Source: JAHBVH01 sp034432375
GTDB taxonomy: Bacteria > Chloroflexota > Anaerolineae > Caldilineales > Caldilineaceae
Assembly: GCA_034432375.1 (NCBI GenBank)
Contig: DAOUCA010000027.1
Span: 136,658-200,657 of the forward strand
Direction: 5' to 3'
Length of the DNA stretch: 64,000 bases
The translations under genes were made by a program, and so were the position numbers. The notes beneath the pieces were generated by a model. It ran no database searches and was not told the DNA's origin. It saw only the letters and a program-made list of their open reading frames with translations. Each line of letters starts with the position of its first letter. The first letter of the stretch is position 1. Positions 1 through 9,176 of the stretch are shown here, one piece after another.

Positions 1-1
1 C

Positions 2-1525
2 AACGCGCTGGGCAACCTCTTTTCGCAGTTGGCGCTCAATTTGCTCAACAACTTGCTTTTGCTCACTGGTGTGCTCGTCATGCTCTGGTGGATCGACTGG
101 CGTATTGGGCTGGTCCTCACGCTGGTGGCTATTACGGGGTTGGTTACGGTTGAATGGCTGCGACGGCAAGCCACCCCTCATTGGGAAGTGGCCCGCCAGG
201 CCGATGCCGAACTCTATGGTTTCCTCGAAGAGCGGCTGCATGGTACGGAAGACATCCGCGCCAACGGTGCGGTTGCCTACACGCTGCACCGGCTGTTGGC
301 GCAGTTGCAACGGTCTTATACCGCCTTCTTACGCATCCGTCCTTATAACGTCGGTGGGTTGATGGTGCCCATTCTTATCTTTGGGGTGGCCTATGCGGCT
401 GTCTTCTTACTTGGTGACTGGTTGTATCAAACAGAGGGCATCACCGTTGGCACCGTCTATCTCGTGGTGCACTATCTCGGTCTGCTCAGCGGACCACTCT
501 GGGAGATCGTCAACGAAATCCAGGACTTGCAGACCGCGGGGGCGAGTGTGGCGCGGGTGCAGGGATTATTGCAGATCGAGCGTCAGATTCAAGATACGAG
601 ACAGGGGGATACGAGACAGGGAGATACGAGACACGAGAGCGGAGGCATGAGCACGGCGGCAGGCATTGACAATTCACCATTCACCGTTCACCATTTACAA
701 TTCCCCTCTTTGAACGCCGGCCCCATCGCCCTCGAATTCGACAACGTCAGTGTACGCTACACCGATGCGGATGTTTTTGTGTTGCACAATATCACTTTTA
801 CATTGCCGGCAGGCGAAACGCTCGGCCTCCTGGGGCGGACGGGCAGTGGCAAGACGACATTGACGCGGCTCTTGCTGCGGTTGGTCGACCCCACCACTGG
901 TGCAATCAAGCTGGGACGGGATGGCGTGGAGATCCGCCAACTGGTGCTGCGTGACTTGCGTAGCCATGTCGGCATAGTAACGCAAGAGGTCCAACTCTTT
1001 CACGCCACCGTGCGTGACAACCTGACTTTTTTTGATGAAACGGTAACCGACGAAAGGCTTTGGTCGATTGCCGAAGAGCTGAGATTGGCCGATTGGCTGC
1101 GCGCGCTGCCGGCCGGGTTGGATACCATGTTGGGTGCCGGTGGTCAGGGGTTGTCCGCGGGGCAGGCACAGTTGGTAGCCTTTTTGCGGATTGGGCTGCA
1201 AGATCCCGGGCTGGTGATCCTCGATGAGCCCTCCTCTCGCCTCGATCCGTTGACCGAGCGGCTGCTGGACCGGGCAATTGAGCGGCTGTTGACGGGGCGG
1301 ACGTGCATCATCATCGCGCACCGGCTGGAGACGGTGGCATGGGTCGATCAGATTCTGGTCTTGGCAGAAGGGCGGATGGTAGAGCTTGGGAAACGGGCGG
1401 CGCTGATGGCGGAAAAGGGATCCCATTATGCTGGGTTGTTGGCGGCAGAAAGTCAATCAACATCCCCAACCGGCAATGTCACCGCTTCAAACCACGGCGA
1501 TACGGATAACGAGCAATCGTCATAA
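2..1525 (+). CDS. ABC exporter half-transporter, subunit 1 (5' end missing)
   Basis: A transmembrane domain fused to a nucleotide-binding domain, probably one half of a heterodimeric multidrug- or lipid-type exporter in the inner membrane. The reading frame is open to the left edge (codons from base 2), so the N-terminus lies outside the window and the TTG at 29 is not a start. Visible motifs are Walker A GRTGSGKTT, an altered signature LSAGQ, Walker B LVILDEP with the catalytic Glu, and H-loop IIIAHR. The linker between the two domains carries an unusual low-complexity insert encoded by short DNA repeats. The gene ends 28 bases before a second ABC gene on the same strand; the two probably form one operon and one complex. 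The substrate cannot be told from sequence. Confidence 0.93.
   Translation, partial: NALGNLFSQLALNLLNNLLLLTGVLVMLWWIDWRIGLVLTLVAITGLVTVEWLRRQATPHWEVARQADAELYGFLEERLHGTEDIRANGAVAYTLHRLLAQLQRSYTAFLRIRPYNVGGLMVPILIFGVAYAAVFLLGDWLYQTEGITVGTVYLVVHYLGLLSGPLWEIVNEIQDLQTAGASVARVQGLLQIERQIQDTRQGDTRQGDTRHESGGMSTAAGIDNSPFTVHHLQFPSLNAGPIALEFDNVSVRYTDADVFVLHNITFTLPAGETLGLLGRTGSGKTTLTRLLLRLVDPTTGAIKLGRDGVEIRQLVLRDLRSHVGIVTQEVQLFHATVRDNLTFFDETVTDERLWSIAEELRLADWLRALPAGLDTMLGAGGQGLSAGQAQLVAFLRIGLQDPGLVILDEPSSRLDPLTERLLDRAIERLLTGRTCIIIAHRLETVAWVDQILVLAEGRMVELGKRAALMAEKGSHYAGLLAAESQSTSPTGNVTASNHGDTDNEQSS
591..707 (+). repeat. Repeat-derived linker inside the ABC gene
   Basis: Three imperfect copies of a 14-15 base unit (GATACGAGACAGGG-like, 591-640) are followed by a TTCACCATT/TTCACCGTT/TTCACCATT series (668-707). 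Both lie between the membrane and ATPase domains and encode a QGDTRQGDTR-type stretch and NSPFTVHHLQF. The reading frame stays intact. Such TTCACC-type series usually occur between genes, so this looks like repeat expansion or insertion that the protein tolerates in a flexible linker. Confidence 0.6.
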
Positions 1526-1553
1526 GCACTTAACGAACCTGACTCATTTTCAA

Positions 1554-3311
1554 ATGCTCATGAACCCAATCAACGCTGTGTGGCGGCTTGCGCGTTTTCG
1601 TCCCGGTCTCTACGGTACAAGTCGCCTCTTCTACTTTGGCTACACCCTGTCGCTGGCGTTTTCGGGGTTGATTCTACGCGCCTTTTTTGACCACATCGCT
1701 GCCGAACCGGGCGCATTGCCCATCCTGGTGCTTGTCGGGTTACAACTGGCGAACAGCGCGTTGGCAATGATCGGCTTGGGCGGGGCCAACTTCCTCACGT
1801 TCGTGCCCTTTCGTCATGCCGTCCGCGCGCTTTTTTTCCACAACATTTTTGCTCGCCTCCTCGAACGACCGGGTGCACAACCGCTGCCGCCGGGCGAAAG
1901 TGTCGGTGGCGTACTCAACACGTTTCGTGATGACACACAACAGATCTTTGCCTTCGATATTGAACTTAGCGATCTCTTTGGCTTTGGCCTCACCGCCGTG
2001 GTCGCTGTCATCGCCATGGTGCAGGTCAGCGTGCCAATTACCCTCGGTGTCTTTGCGCCGCTGCTGGCAATTGTGTTGATCACCCAGCGGTTGCAAAGAC
2101 GTGTGGAGCGCTACCGAGAAGCCAGCCGCACGACCAGCAGCGCGGTCGCTGGCGCCATCGGTGACCTCTTTGGCGCGGTGCAGGCGATCCAAGTGAACAA
2201 CGCCGAGGAACGGGTGTTGGCCCATTTCCGCAAGCTCAACGCCGCCCGCCGTCAGGCCGTAGTGCGTGACCGGCTGCTGAGCCAACTCATCAACGCGCTG
2301 GCCGGTAACACGGTGGTCATCGGCACCGCGCTTGTGCTCCTCCTTTCGGCAAGAGAGATTCAGGCGGGGCGCTTCACCGTTGGTGATTTCGCACTCTTCG
2401 TGACCTACATCTGGCCGATCACCGTATTGATCCAAAACCTTGCCACCCAACTTACCCTCTATCAACAGAGCAAGGTGGCGATTGGGCGACTGCAAACGTT
2501 GATGCAGGACGCACCGCCCCAACAACTCCTTGGGTGCCATCCTATCGATTTACGTGGTCCGCTGCCGACCATACCCGCCGTTGTACGCACCGCGACCGAT
2601 TCATTGCAACGGCTCGAAGTGCGTGGACTCAGCTACCACTATCCACAGACCGCCGCGGGGATTCAAGAGATCAATTTCCAACTCACCGCCGGCACGCTGA
2701 CCGTCATCACCGGCGAGATCGGCGCGGGCAAGACAACGCTCTTGCGCGTGCTGTTGGGACTGTTGCCGAGGGACGCCGGTGAAATTCTCTGGAATGGCGC
2801 ACCGGTGACCGACCCCGCCTGCTTTTTCGTCCCGCCGCGGGTGGCGTATACTCCTCAAACGCCCCGTCTCTTTTCCGAAAGTTTACGCGATAACATCTTG
2901 CTCGGGTTGCCGGAAGATCCCGAAAGGATACAAGCTGCACTTGAACAGGCAATCTTCACGCCCGACCTGGCAACCATGCCCGATGGCCTAGAGACGCTCG
3001 TTGGCCCACGGGGGATGCGTCTTTCCGGCGGACAGGTGCAGCGGGCTGCGGCGGCGCGCATGTTTATGCGGCAACCCGAACTGCTGGTCTTTGATGATCT
3101 GTCAAGTGCGCTGGATGGGGAGACGGAACGGTTGCTGTGGGAACGGTTGTTTGCCGGGGCGACGAAGCCGACCTGTTTGGTCGTGTCGCATCGGCCCGCG
3201 GTGTTGGCACGGGCGGATCAGGTGATCTTATTGGCGAATGGCCGTGTGGTCGAGCAGGATCGCTCGACCACACGGGCGCAAAATCACGGCGCGAATTCTG
3301 TCGCTTCATAA
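1554..3311 (+). CDS. ABC exporter half-transporter, subunit 2
   Basis: The second half-transporter, about 585 residues, with an N-terminal transmembrane domain and a C-terminal ATPase. Motifs are Walker A GEIGAGKTT, canonical signature LSGGQ, Walker B LLVFDDLSSALD and H-loop LVVSHR. The residue after the Walker B Asp is Asp rather than the catalytic Glu, so its own ATP site should be weak. Paired with subunit 1 (Glu present, signature degenerate), one composite site is canonical and one degenerate, as in heterodimeric exporters of the TM287/288 and BmrCD type. ATG at 1554 (or 1560) fits better than the longer frame that begins inside subunit 1. The 3' end overlaps the convergent lipoprotein gene by 28 bases. 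Confidence 0.92.
   Translation: MLMNPINAVWRLARFRPGLYGTSRLFYFGYTLSLAFSGLILRAFFDHIAAEPGALPILVLVGLQLANSALAMIGLGGANFLTFVPFRHAVRALFFHNIFARLLERPGAQPLPPGESVGGVLNTFRDDTQQIFAFDIELSDLFGFGLTAVVAVIAMVQVSVPITLGVFAPLLAIVLITQRLQRRVERYREASRTTSSAVAGAIGDLFGAVQAIQVNNAEERVLAHFRKLNAARRQAVVRDRLLSQLINALAGNTVVIGTALVLLLSAREIQAGRFTVGDFALFVTYIWPITVLIQNLATQLTLYQQSKVAIGRLQTLMQDAPPQQLLGCHPIDLRGPLPTIPAVVRTATDSLQRLEVRGLSYHYPQTAAGIQEINFQLTAGTLTVITGEIGAGKTTLLRVLLGLLPRDAGEILWNGAPVTDPACFFVPPRVAYTPQTPRLFSESLRDNILLGLPEDPERIQAALEQAIFTPDLATMPDGLETLVGPRGMRLSGGQVQRAAAARMFMRQPELLVFDDLSSALDGETERLLWERLFAGATKPTCLVVSHRPAVLARADQVILLANGRVVEQDRSTTRAQNHGANSVAS
3242..3275. terminator. 14-bp perfect hairpin at convergent gene ends
   Basis: A perfect 14-base inverted repeat (arms 3242-3255 and 3262-3275, six-base loop) lies inside the last codons of ABC subunit 2 and immediately past the stop of the opposing lipoprotein gene. 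It lacks a U-tract on either strand. It may stop or slow transcription from the minus strand, or stabilise 3' ends. Confidence 0.45.
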
Positions 3312-4906
3312 GCAGCAGTCGTGTGAACGTCGTCAAAGTATAAGGTCTCGACTCGACCGGTTTTCCGGGTTACATAGACATTGGTCAGTCGATACGGGCC
3401 ATTGTGAGCCATCCTTCGAATCGCCGACCCGTCAAAGGTAAAAACGGCGGGCGTCCGACTGTCCAGAAACCCTTCTCCGCTGGTGGGAGCATCAATGACC
3501 GGCGCGCTGGTTAAGATGCCAAACCAGCTATACTCGCCAGGAAATAGCACATCGAAAGTCACACTAACGGTTAAGCGCTCAAATAGACCATCGCCATCTT
3601 CATCGACTGCGGCTTCTTCACTGGAAAGCACTTGTAATAGCGCGCCTTCAAACTGGGCGGCGCGATAGGCCGCCGTTGTGTAAAGCTGTTCTGCGGAATC
3701 GATGGGAACGCTAGTATAGGCAGATGGCTCCATATAGCTAATTTTCAATTTTTCCAGAACATAAGGCCCATCGATGGCATAGTCACGTAACGTTTTCCCC
3801 AAAAAGCTCAAGGTGATTGTTTGCATACCTGTAGGCAACGGTACACCGGTAGCAAAGGTCGAAAAGTCATCACTCCAAGTGGGATTCCCGCTAGCATCCG
3901 TTAGGATGCCCTGAATTGTGTAGTCACCTGCCTGCTGGATATCCAGCAGCACCTGGAGGTTCAATTCGTCGTACAGTCCATTGCCATTGGTGTCCACTGG
4001 AATTTCGCCCACAACTTTCTGGAAGATTGCGGTTTGGCCGGCGATAGTAAAACCTTCTTCCGCCACACGAATGAGGTTATCTTTGACCGCCCGCACCTGG
4101 TAGGTCACAAGGCGATTGACATCTGGTGCAGTGATCTGCGTCACGGCGACGCCATTGTTGTGTATGCCGTCGTCCTGGAACACCAAGGGCATCGTGGTCT
4201 TATCGGGCAGCAAGAGCGTACCGGTCATCGTTGCGCCGGGGATGATCGCATTGCCATCCGCCAAGATCGCTTGAAATACAATCGGATCGCCTGGATGATA
4301 GGTACCGCCGGCGGGCGTGGTTACCAAGTGTATCGAAGATTCAATTGCCAAGAAGACTCCGTAGTCACTTTCGTGTTGTGCCAGTAACTGGATGTTCCAT
4401 TTGCCATCGGCTGGATTTGTCATTGGGTATTGATAAACTTTCGCTGATATAGTATCAGGATTGGGTGTAAGTCCCGTGGCGATAAGTTGTTCATCGGTCA
4501 GCGCAATGAGTGGATGGCTGCGCTCTTCATCAGGCGCAATTACGGTGACGCTAATAGGTGTGCTGGTTGCGATCAGCAAGTAGGCTCGCATTGCCGCCGC
4601 AAGAGGGATGGTCACAGTCAGTGGTTCATCTATGGCCAACGTCCCTGTCTGTTTAAACGGGAATTGCAGCTCCTCATCGAAAACGGATAATGGTTGTGTA
4701 GCCGGTGACGCTTGCACCGTATTCGCGGGTTGTACAAATTCCGCGGCAGTTTGCTGCGTCTCATCGATTTGTGATGTCGGCTCGACCGCTGCTGTTGGCC
4801 GCAATGTAGCGGCTGCGTCGTCCGTAGGTAATCGATTGCAAGCAGCTAGCGCAAAGAGCATCATAAAGATGAAAATGGCAAGCTGGTGGAAAAATGGCAG
4901 GCGCAT
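3284..4906 (-). CDS. Secreted lipoprotein with Asp-rich repeats, choice-of-anchor-like
   Basis: A 540-residue exported lipoprotein. It has a hydrophobic signal (residues 9-22) and lipobox LAAC with Cys23, then a Thr/Ala/Pro-rich spacer and beta-rich domains. The middle (around residues 200-290) has the look of the DDGIHNNG-type segment seen in secreted VWA-associated 'choice-of-anchor X' proteins. Two Ca-binding-like strings, VDTNGNGLYDE and VDEDGDGLFER, precede beta-sandwich modules. No catalytic motif is recognised. It is probably anchored outside the membrane with a structural or binding role. The start ATG has an AAGGGAC-like ribosome site. The stop lies inside the convergent ABC gene. 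Confidence 0.85.
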   Translation of the reverse strand: MRLPFFHQLAIFIFMMLFALAACNRLPTDDAAATLRPTAAVEPTSQIDETQQTAAEFVQPANTVQASPATQPLSVFDEELQFPFKQTGTLAIDEPLTVTIPLAAAMRAYLLIATSTPISVTVIAPDEERSHPLIALTDEQLIATGLTPNPDTISAKVYQYPMTNPADGKWNIQLLAQHESDYGVFLAIESSIHLVTTPAGGTYHPGDPIVFQAILADGNAIIPGATMTGTLLLPDKTTMPLVFQDDGIHNNGVAVTQITAPDVNRLVTYQVRAVKDNLIRVAEEGFTIAGQTAIFQKVVGEIPVDTNGNGLYDELNLQVLLDIQQAGDYTIQGILTDASGNPTWSDDFSTFATGVPLPTGMQTITLSFLGKTLRDYAIDGPYVLEKLKISYMEPSAYTSVPIDSAEQLYTTAAYRAAQFEGALLQVLSSEEAAVDEDGDGLFERLTVSVTFDVLFPGEYSWFGILTSAPVIDAPTSGEGFLDSRTPAVFTFDGSAIRRMAHNGPYRLTNVYVTRKTGRVETLYFDDVHTTAAYEATEFAP

Positions 4907-5088
4907 TTGATTGTCCCTTGTGCGATCTATACGGTCTAATATAATTAGGCGGTGAGGCTGTCAACCGCCTGGGGCGCTTGATGATGAATCTAACGGCAGT
5001 CTCCCGCTTTGGTTGATATGCACCAAAGCAAAAGTAACATGCATGATACACGTTTTCAAGAGCTAAAGGGCGTATCTTTAGACAAGCG

Positions 5089-5147
5089 GGACTTACGCCG
5101 CGGTCGCCAGTTGAGCTTGTCGAAGCCAGAGAGCACGGCGTAAGTCC
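5089..5147. repeat. Short TIR element with GAGCTTGTCGAAGCC core
   Basis: Perfect 12-base arms GGACTTACGCCG / CGGCGTAAGTCC flank a 35-base loop that contains GAGCTTGTCGAAGCC. The arms resemble the termini of the elements at 34511, 55345 and 57208. The core resembles the loops at 35376-35530 and 61084-61146. It probably folds as a hairpin in RNA or is a miniature mobile unit. Confidence 0.6.
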
Positions 5148-5476
5148 TGAATAATTCGGTAACAAAACACCGAAAAACTGACTGACATTGGTAGAAAATT
5201 CACTGTTTTTTGCTGCTACAATAGCAGATAAACCAATCATCTTTTTGTAGCTCATAGACAAACTATGTAATCGAATCGCATGCGCGCCTGTTTAGTCTAT
5301 AATGAGGAGAAGGGCAACTCGCTGCCCGCTGAATGGTTTCACCGGCAGCTCACGTACAAACGGCGCTTGGCTGGTCAGGCGCACTATCTCTCCAATCCGC
5401 TCAAAGCGCTTTGCGGCCTGTTGTAAAATGGACAGTACACTGATAAAATAAATTTTATAAAATCTTTCATAAAAAT

Positions 5477-5505
5477 TTGGGCATGGCCTGTGCGTGTGGT
5501 ACAAT
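5477..5505 (+). promoter_or_regulatory. Candidate sigma-A promoter for the radical SAM cluster
   Basis: TTGGGC (5477-5482), a 17-base spacer and TACAAT (5500-5505) lie about 125 bases before the start of the first radical SAM gene. The match is suggestive only. Confidence 0.3.
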
Positions 5506-5631
5506 GCGCGTCAGTTTGACAATGATCTGTAGCAATAAGTTGATGGTTTGCGTATACGTGTACGCAATTATTCCGATAGCGCATTTTAGATACAGCAGAG
5601 AATTGCTGTCCTGTAGGAGGGAATGGTTTTC

Positions 5632-7122
5632 ATGCGTGTTGCACTCATAAACCCACGGTTTCGCCTCCCGATCGATACCCGAACAACGCCTCACTTGGGG
5701 TTGGCTTATCTGGCCGCGGTGAGTGAGCGGCGTGGCGACGAGGTGGTGATCTTCGACTGTGATGTGGAAGAAAAGTCAGTCGCCGAGTTCGTTCAGGAGT
5801 TCAAACCACATATTGTCGGTATCACGGCCAATACACCGCAGGTGAAACAGGCGTGGCGCACGGCTCGTGATATTCGTGAAGCCTATGACTGTCCGATCGT
5901 GTTGGGCGGACCCCACGTCAGCGTGTTGCCGGAAGAGAGTTGCGAAAAACCCTACATCGATATCATCGTACGCGGTGAAGGGGAAGAGGGCTGGATTGAG
6001 GTTTGTAGCCGCCTGGAATCCTTCTTGCAAGAGAACGCGGTCTATAGCACCGAAGCTTTTATGCATTCGGAGAATCAGGTCTTTGACGATTGTCTCGGCG
6101 TCACCTACAAGACGAGCGATGGGCAGATCCACAACAACCCGGATCGCACGCCGATTGCCGATCTCGATAGCTTGCCCTGGCCGGCCTATCATCTCTTTAA
6201 GATGCAGCACTACACGAATTTGCAGCCAGCCACCGATGCGATTGATGGGGCGCGTAGCTTTAGCATTATGACCAGCCGTGGGTGCCCCTACCGCTGCACT
6301 TTCTGCAGCCAGAGCATCATGCCGATCAAGTGGCGCAGCCGCAGCCCCGAGAATGTGTTGGCCGAATGGCGTCACCTTGTCGAAGATTTTGGCGCACAGG
6401 AGATCGGTATTCTCGATGACAGCGCCAACATCCGTGTGAAGCGGCTGGAAGAGTTGGCGCACATGGTGATTGAGAACAATCTCAACAAGGTGCCGTGGAT
6501 CTTTGTCAATGGCATTCGCGCGAATCTGGCCAGCAAAGAGCTGCTTTCCTTACTTCAGCAGGCTGGCCTCAAGCGCACCGCCTTTGGTGTCGAAACTGGC
6601 GATTTGGAGATCATGAAGAGCATCGACAAGAAGATCGATATGGAGACGATCCGCCAGGCCTTCCAAAATGCCAAGGAGATCAATCTAGAGACGATTGGTT
6701 TCTTTATTATCGGCTTGCCCGGCGACACACGCGAGACAATGCAACGCACGATTGACTTTGCGATTGAACTCGATCCAATGATCGCTAACTTCTCGATGAT
6801 GACCCCTTACCCTGGCACCAAAGTCTACGAGATGGTTAAACGGCAGGGGCGCTTCCTGATCAACGATTGGGAAGATTATGTCTTCTTTGAGCAGCAGGCG
6901 CGCTACGAAATGGGCGAAATGACCGCCGAATTGGTCGAGGAGATGTATCGCAAGGCCTACCGCCAATTCTATCTGCGCCCTTCCCCGATTATCCGCCGCA
7001 TGAAGACTAAAGATTTCTGGATGAACTTGCCGCGCAACGTACGGATTGCACTGCGCACCTTCCTGCCGAAGAAAGAGAAGACCGGGCTGCGCAAGAGCAT
7101 TGAAGCTGAAGGCGCGATTTAA
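5632..7122 (+). CDS. B12-binding-domain-type radical SAM enzyme
   Basis: A 496-residue class-B-like radical SAM protein. Its N-terminal Rossmann-like cobalamin-binding region opens with VALINPRF and PHLGLAYLAAV, and a GGPHVSVLPEE segment follows. The radical SAM barrel has the [4Fe-4S] motif CPYRCTFC (Cys218, 222, 225). This family cleaves S-adenosylmethionine to make a 5'-deoxyadenosyl radical; members are methylases, cyclases or other C-C bond enzymes, and the substrate here is unknown. The canonical DxHxxG cobalamin motif is not evident, so B12 binding is uncertain. ATG 5632 is preferred over ATG 5623 because AGGAGGG ends at 5621, ten bases upstream. A paralogue lies at 7672. Confidence 0.9.
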   Translation: MRVALINPRFRLPIDTRTTPHLGLAYLAAVSERRGDEVVIFDCDVEEKSVAEFVQEFKPHIVGITANTPQVKQAWRTARDIREAYDCPIVLGGPHVSVLPEESCEKPYIDIIVRGEGEEGWIEVCSRLESFLQENAVYSTEAFMHSENQVFDDCLGVTYKTSDGQIHNNPDRTPIADLDSLPWPAYHLFKMQHYTNLQPATDAIDGARSFSIMTSRGCPYRCTFCSQSIMPIKWRSRSPENVLAEWRHLVEDFGAQEIGILDDSANIRVKRLEELAHMVIENNLNKVPWIFVNGIRANLASKELLSLLQQAGLKRTAFGVETGDLEIMKSIDKKIDMETIRQAFQNAKEINLETIGFFIIGLPGDTRETMQRTIDFAIELDPMIANFSMMTPYPGTKVYEMVKRQGRFLINDWEDYVFFEQQARYEMGEMTAELVEEMYRKAYRQFYLRPSPIIRRMKTKDFWMNLPRNVRIALRTFLPKKEKTGLRKSIEAEGAI

Positions 7123-7128
7123 TTTGCT

Positions 7129-7386
7129 ATGCCAACGGCATTAACGATTCACGGCTGGCGCTTGTTCTTCTACATGAATGAACGAACTGAGCCACCCCAT
7201 ATTCATGCTCGCAAAGGTGATACCGACTGTAAATTTTGGCTCAAAGTCGAGGAGTATGAGATCGAAGAAGTGTATGGGTACAATCTAAGTCCGAGAAACC
7301 GACGCCAAATTCGCAAGATTATTTTTGAGAATTTTGATTATCTTGTTGAAGAGTATCAACGGGTTCATGGGGATGACAATGAATAA
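7129..7386 (+). CDS. DUF4160 protein
   Basis: An 85-residue small protein with the DUF4160 hallmark FYMNERTEPPHIHA and a following acidic/basic stretch ending near VHGDDNE. Function is unknown. DUF4160 genes are commonly followed by a DUF2442 gene, as here, where the two overlap by eight bases; the pair is often suspected to be toxin-antitoxin-like, but no activity is established from this sequence. It starts seven bases after the radical SAM stop, so it is in the same transcript. Confidence 0.85.
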   Translation: MPTALTIHGWRLFFYMNERTEPPHIHARKGDTDCKFWLKVEEYEIEEVYGYNLSPRNRRQIRKIIFENFDYLVEEYQRVHGDDNE

Positions 7387-7663
7387 GTTTCACCATGTGG
7401 TTATTGATCAAACCACACAGGAATATTTATATCTAACTGTTGATAACCAAGCATATCGCATCGTTTGGGAGAAATGCTCAAAACGACTGTTGAGCGGAAC
7501 ACCTGAGGAACGGCGCTTTATCGACATTGCACCCTCCGGCTATGGTTTGCACTGGCCATTGCTTGATGAAGACTTGGCGATTGACCCATTGCTCAAGCAT
7601 GCAGAACCTATACAAATCGATCCAACTGGTGCAGTCGGTGAACATGCAGTATTAACAAATTAG
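7379..7663 (+). CDS. DUF2442 protein
   Basis: About 94 residues, DUF2442-like, with the conserved RRFIDIAPSGYGLHWPLLDEDL stretch in its C-terminal half (from RRFIDIAP through LDEDL). ATG 7379 follows GGGG at 7369-7372 and overlaps the DUF4160 gene, suggesting translational coupling. It is probably the partner of the DUF4160 protein. It sits in the same transcript as the two radical SAM genes, with eight bases before the next start. Confidence 0.85.
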   Translation: MNKFHHVVIDQTTQEYLYLTVDNQAYRIVWEKCSKRLLSGTPEERRFIDIAPSGYGLHWPLLDEDLAIDPLLKHAEPIQIDPTGAVGEHAVLTN

Positions 7664-7671
7664 GTGAATTT

Positions 7672-9141
7672 ATGCGAATTATTTTAGCCAGCCCCGAAGC
7701 AAAGGTATGGAGTGAACGGAAACATATCCCGTTGGGGCTGGGGTACCTGGCCGCGGTTCTGCGTGAGGGTGGCCACGAGTGCATGATCTATGATGCCGCG
7801 ATTGAAGATGTGGGTGTCGATTACTATTTGGATCTGGCGGAAAGCCAGGGCAAGCCCTTCCACATGATCGGCGTTACGGCGACGACACCGCTGATTGCCG
7901 ATGCGTGGGATATGGCAAAGTTGGCCAAAAAACGTGGGCTGATTACCGCGCTCGGTGGGCCCCATCTGACGATCATGCCGCTCGAATCGATGAGTGCACC
8001 CCATCATCAATACGTTGATTATGTCTTTAAAGGGGAGTCGGAATATTCGTTGCTGGAGCTAGCGAACATCTTGGAAGCAGGCCGCAAGCCGGGGCTATTG
8101 CCGGGCATTCACTTCCGCAACGGTGATGAGATCGTCGCCAGCCCGGAAAGCCCGATGATCCCCGACCTCGATGCACTGCCATTCCCAGCGCACGATCTCT
8201 TTAAAATCGACCGCTACACCAATCTACAGCCGCTCACCGATGGTCTTGACCGCGATGCACGCAGCTTTACGATCCTGACCAGCCGCGGCTGCCCTTACAA
8301 ATGTACCTTCTGCTCCAAGCCGGTGACCGGCGATACATGGCGGGCGCGTTCGGTGGAGAGCATTGTGCAGGAGTGGCGGTGGTTGGTCAATGGCTTGGGC
8401 GCGACGGAAATCGGCATGACCGATGATATTTGGAATCTCAAGCTGCCGCGCGCCAAAGAGCTATGTCGCCGCCTGATCGAAGAGGGGCTGAATACGGTAC
8501 CCTGGACGACGGTGCATGGCATGAAGGTCAACCATACCGATCTCGAACTCTTCCAATTGATGAAGGGCGCGGGCTGTAAGCGGGTCGGTTTTGGCGTGGA
8601 AAATGGCGACGAGCAGATGTTGCGCAACGTCATCCGTAAGGGGCAGACGCTCGACCAGGTGCGTGAAGCCTTTAAGAATGCCAAGGCGGCGGGCTTGCAG
8701 ACGATGGGCTTCTTCATCTTTGGCATGCCCGGCGACAATGAAGAGACGATGGAAAAGACGATTCAACTGGCGTTGGAACTTGACCCCAAGCTCGCCAATT
8801 TTATGTTGGCGGCACCCTTCCCTGGCACGGTGATGTATGACCAGATCCTGGAGGGGGGCGAAGTTTTTGCCGATAATTGGACCGACTTTGCGATCCACGA
8901 GCAGAAGCCCCGCTTCACGATGAACGAGAACTACGACTCTGAACTTATCGTCAGAAAGTGGCGTGAAGCGTACCGTCGCTTCTACCTCTACCGCCCCGAA
9001 CGGGTGTTGGAAAAGGCGATGATGAAGGATAATTGGCTGAATTTGCCGGGGACCGTTGGTCAATTTAAGCGCTTCTTTTTGGGGGCGAAGGATCAGAAGG
9101 TGCCGCATGCACAGTCAGACAAGGCAAAAGCGCTAGCCTAA
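7672..9141 (+). CDS. B12-binding-domain-type radical SAM enzyme, paralogue
   Basis: A 489-residue paralogue of the protein at 5632. The N-terminal B12-type Rossmann region (HIPLGLGYLAAVLREGGHE, then GGPHLTIMPLESM) is followed by the radical SAM barrel with CPYKCTFC (Cys207, 211, 214) and a GFGVENGDEQML segment that matches GFGVETGDLEIM in the first copy. The two share layout and end alike (region after AYRRFYLYRP). Two related but non-identical enzymes suggest successive steps of one pathway, or two substrates. An AGGTG ribosome site precedes the ATG. A terminator follows. Confidence 0.9.
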   Translation: MRIILASPEAKVWSERKHIPLGLGYLAAVLREGGHECMIYDAAIEDVGVDYYLDLAESQGKPFHMIGVTATTPLIADAWDMAKLAKKRGLITALGGPHLTIMPLESMSAPHHQYVDYVFKGESEYSLLELANILEAGRKPGLLPGIHFRNGDEIVASPESPMIPDLDALPFPAHDLFKIDRYTNLQPLTDGLDRDARSFTILTSRGCPYKCTFCSKPVTGDTWRARSVESIVQEWRWLVNGLGATEIGMTDDIWNLKLPRAKELCRRLIEEGLNTVPWTTVHGMKVNHTDLELFQLMKGAGCKRVGFGVENGDEQMLRNVIRKGQTLDQVREAFKNAKAAGLQTMGFFIFGMPGDNEETMEKTIQLALELDPKLANFMLAAPFPGTVMYDQILEGGEVFADNWTDFAIHEQKPRFTMNENYDSELIVRKWREAYRRFYLYRPERVLEKAMMKDNWLNLPGTVGQFKRFFLGAKDQKVPHAQSDKAKALA

Positions 9142-9176
9142 ACAAAGATCCATGACGACTCTGGATGGATGAGCAG

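Larger units (their letters stand above)
4907..5631. other. Intergenic region with inverted-repeat element and promoter
   Basis: No convincing gene. It holds one short TIR element (5089-5147), a candidate promoter for the radical SAM genes and, at 5550-5565, a small dyad GCGTA-N6-TACGC that could be an operator. The stretch is AT-rich around 5440-5480. Confidence 0.6.

Noticed and set aside
29..31. TTG as start codon of the first ABC gene
   Set aside because: The same frame is open to the left edge and encodes transporter-like sequence, so the gene is truncated by the window.
4761..5261. 166-codon minus-strand frame upstream of the lipoprotein
   Set aside because: No ribosome site, mixed low-quality composition and overlaps the TIR element and the true lipoprotein start.
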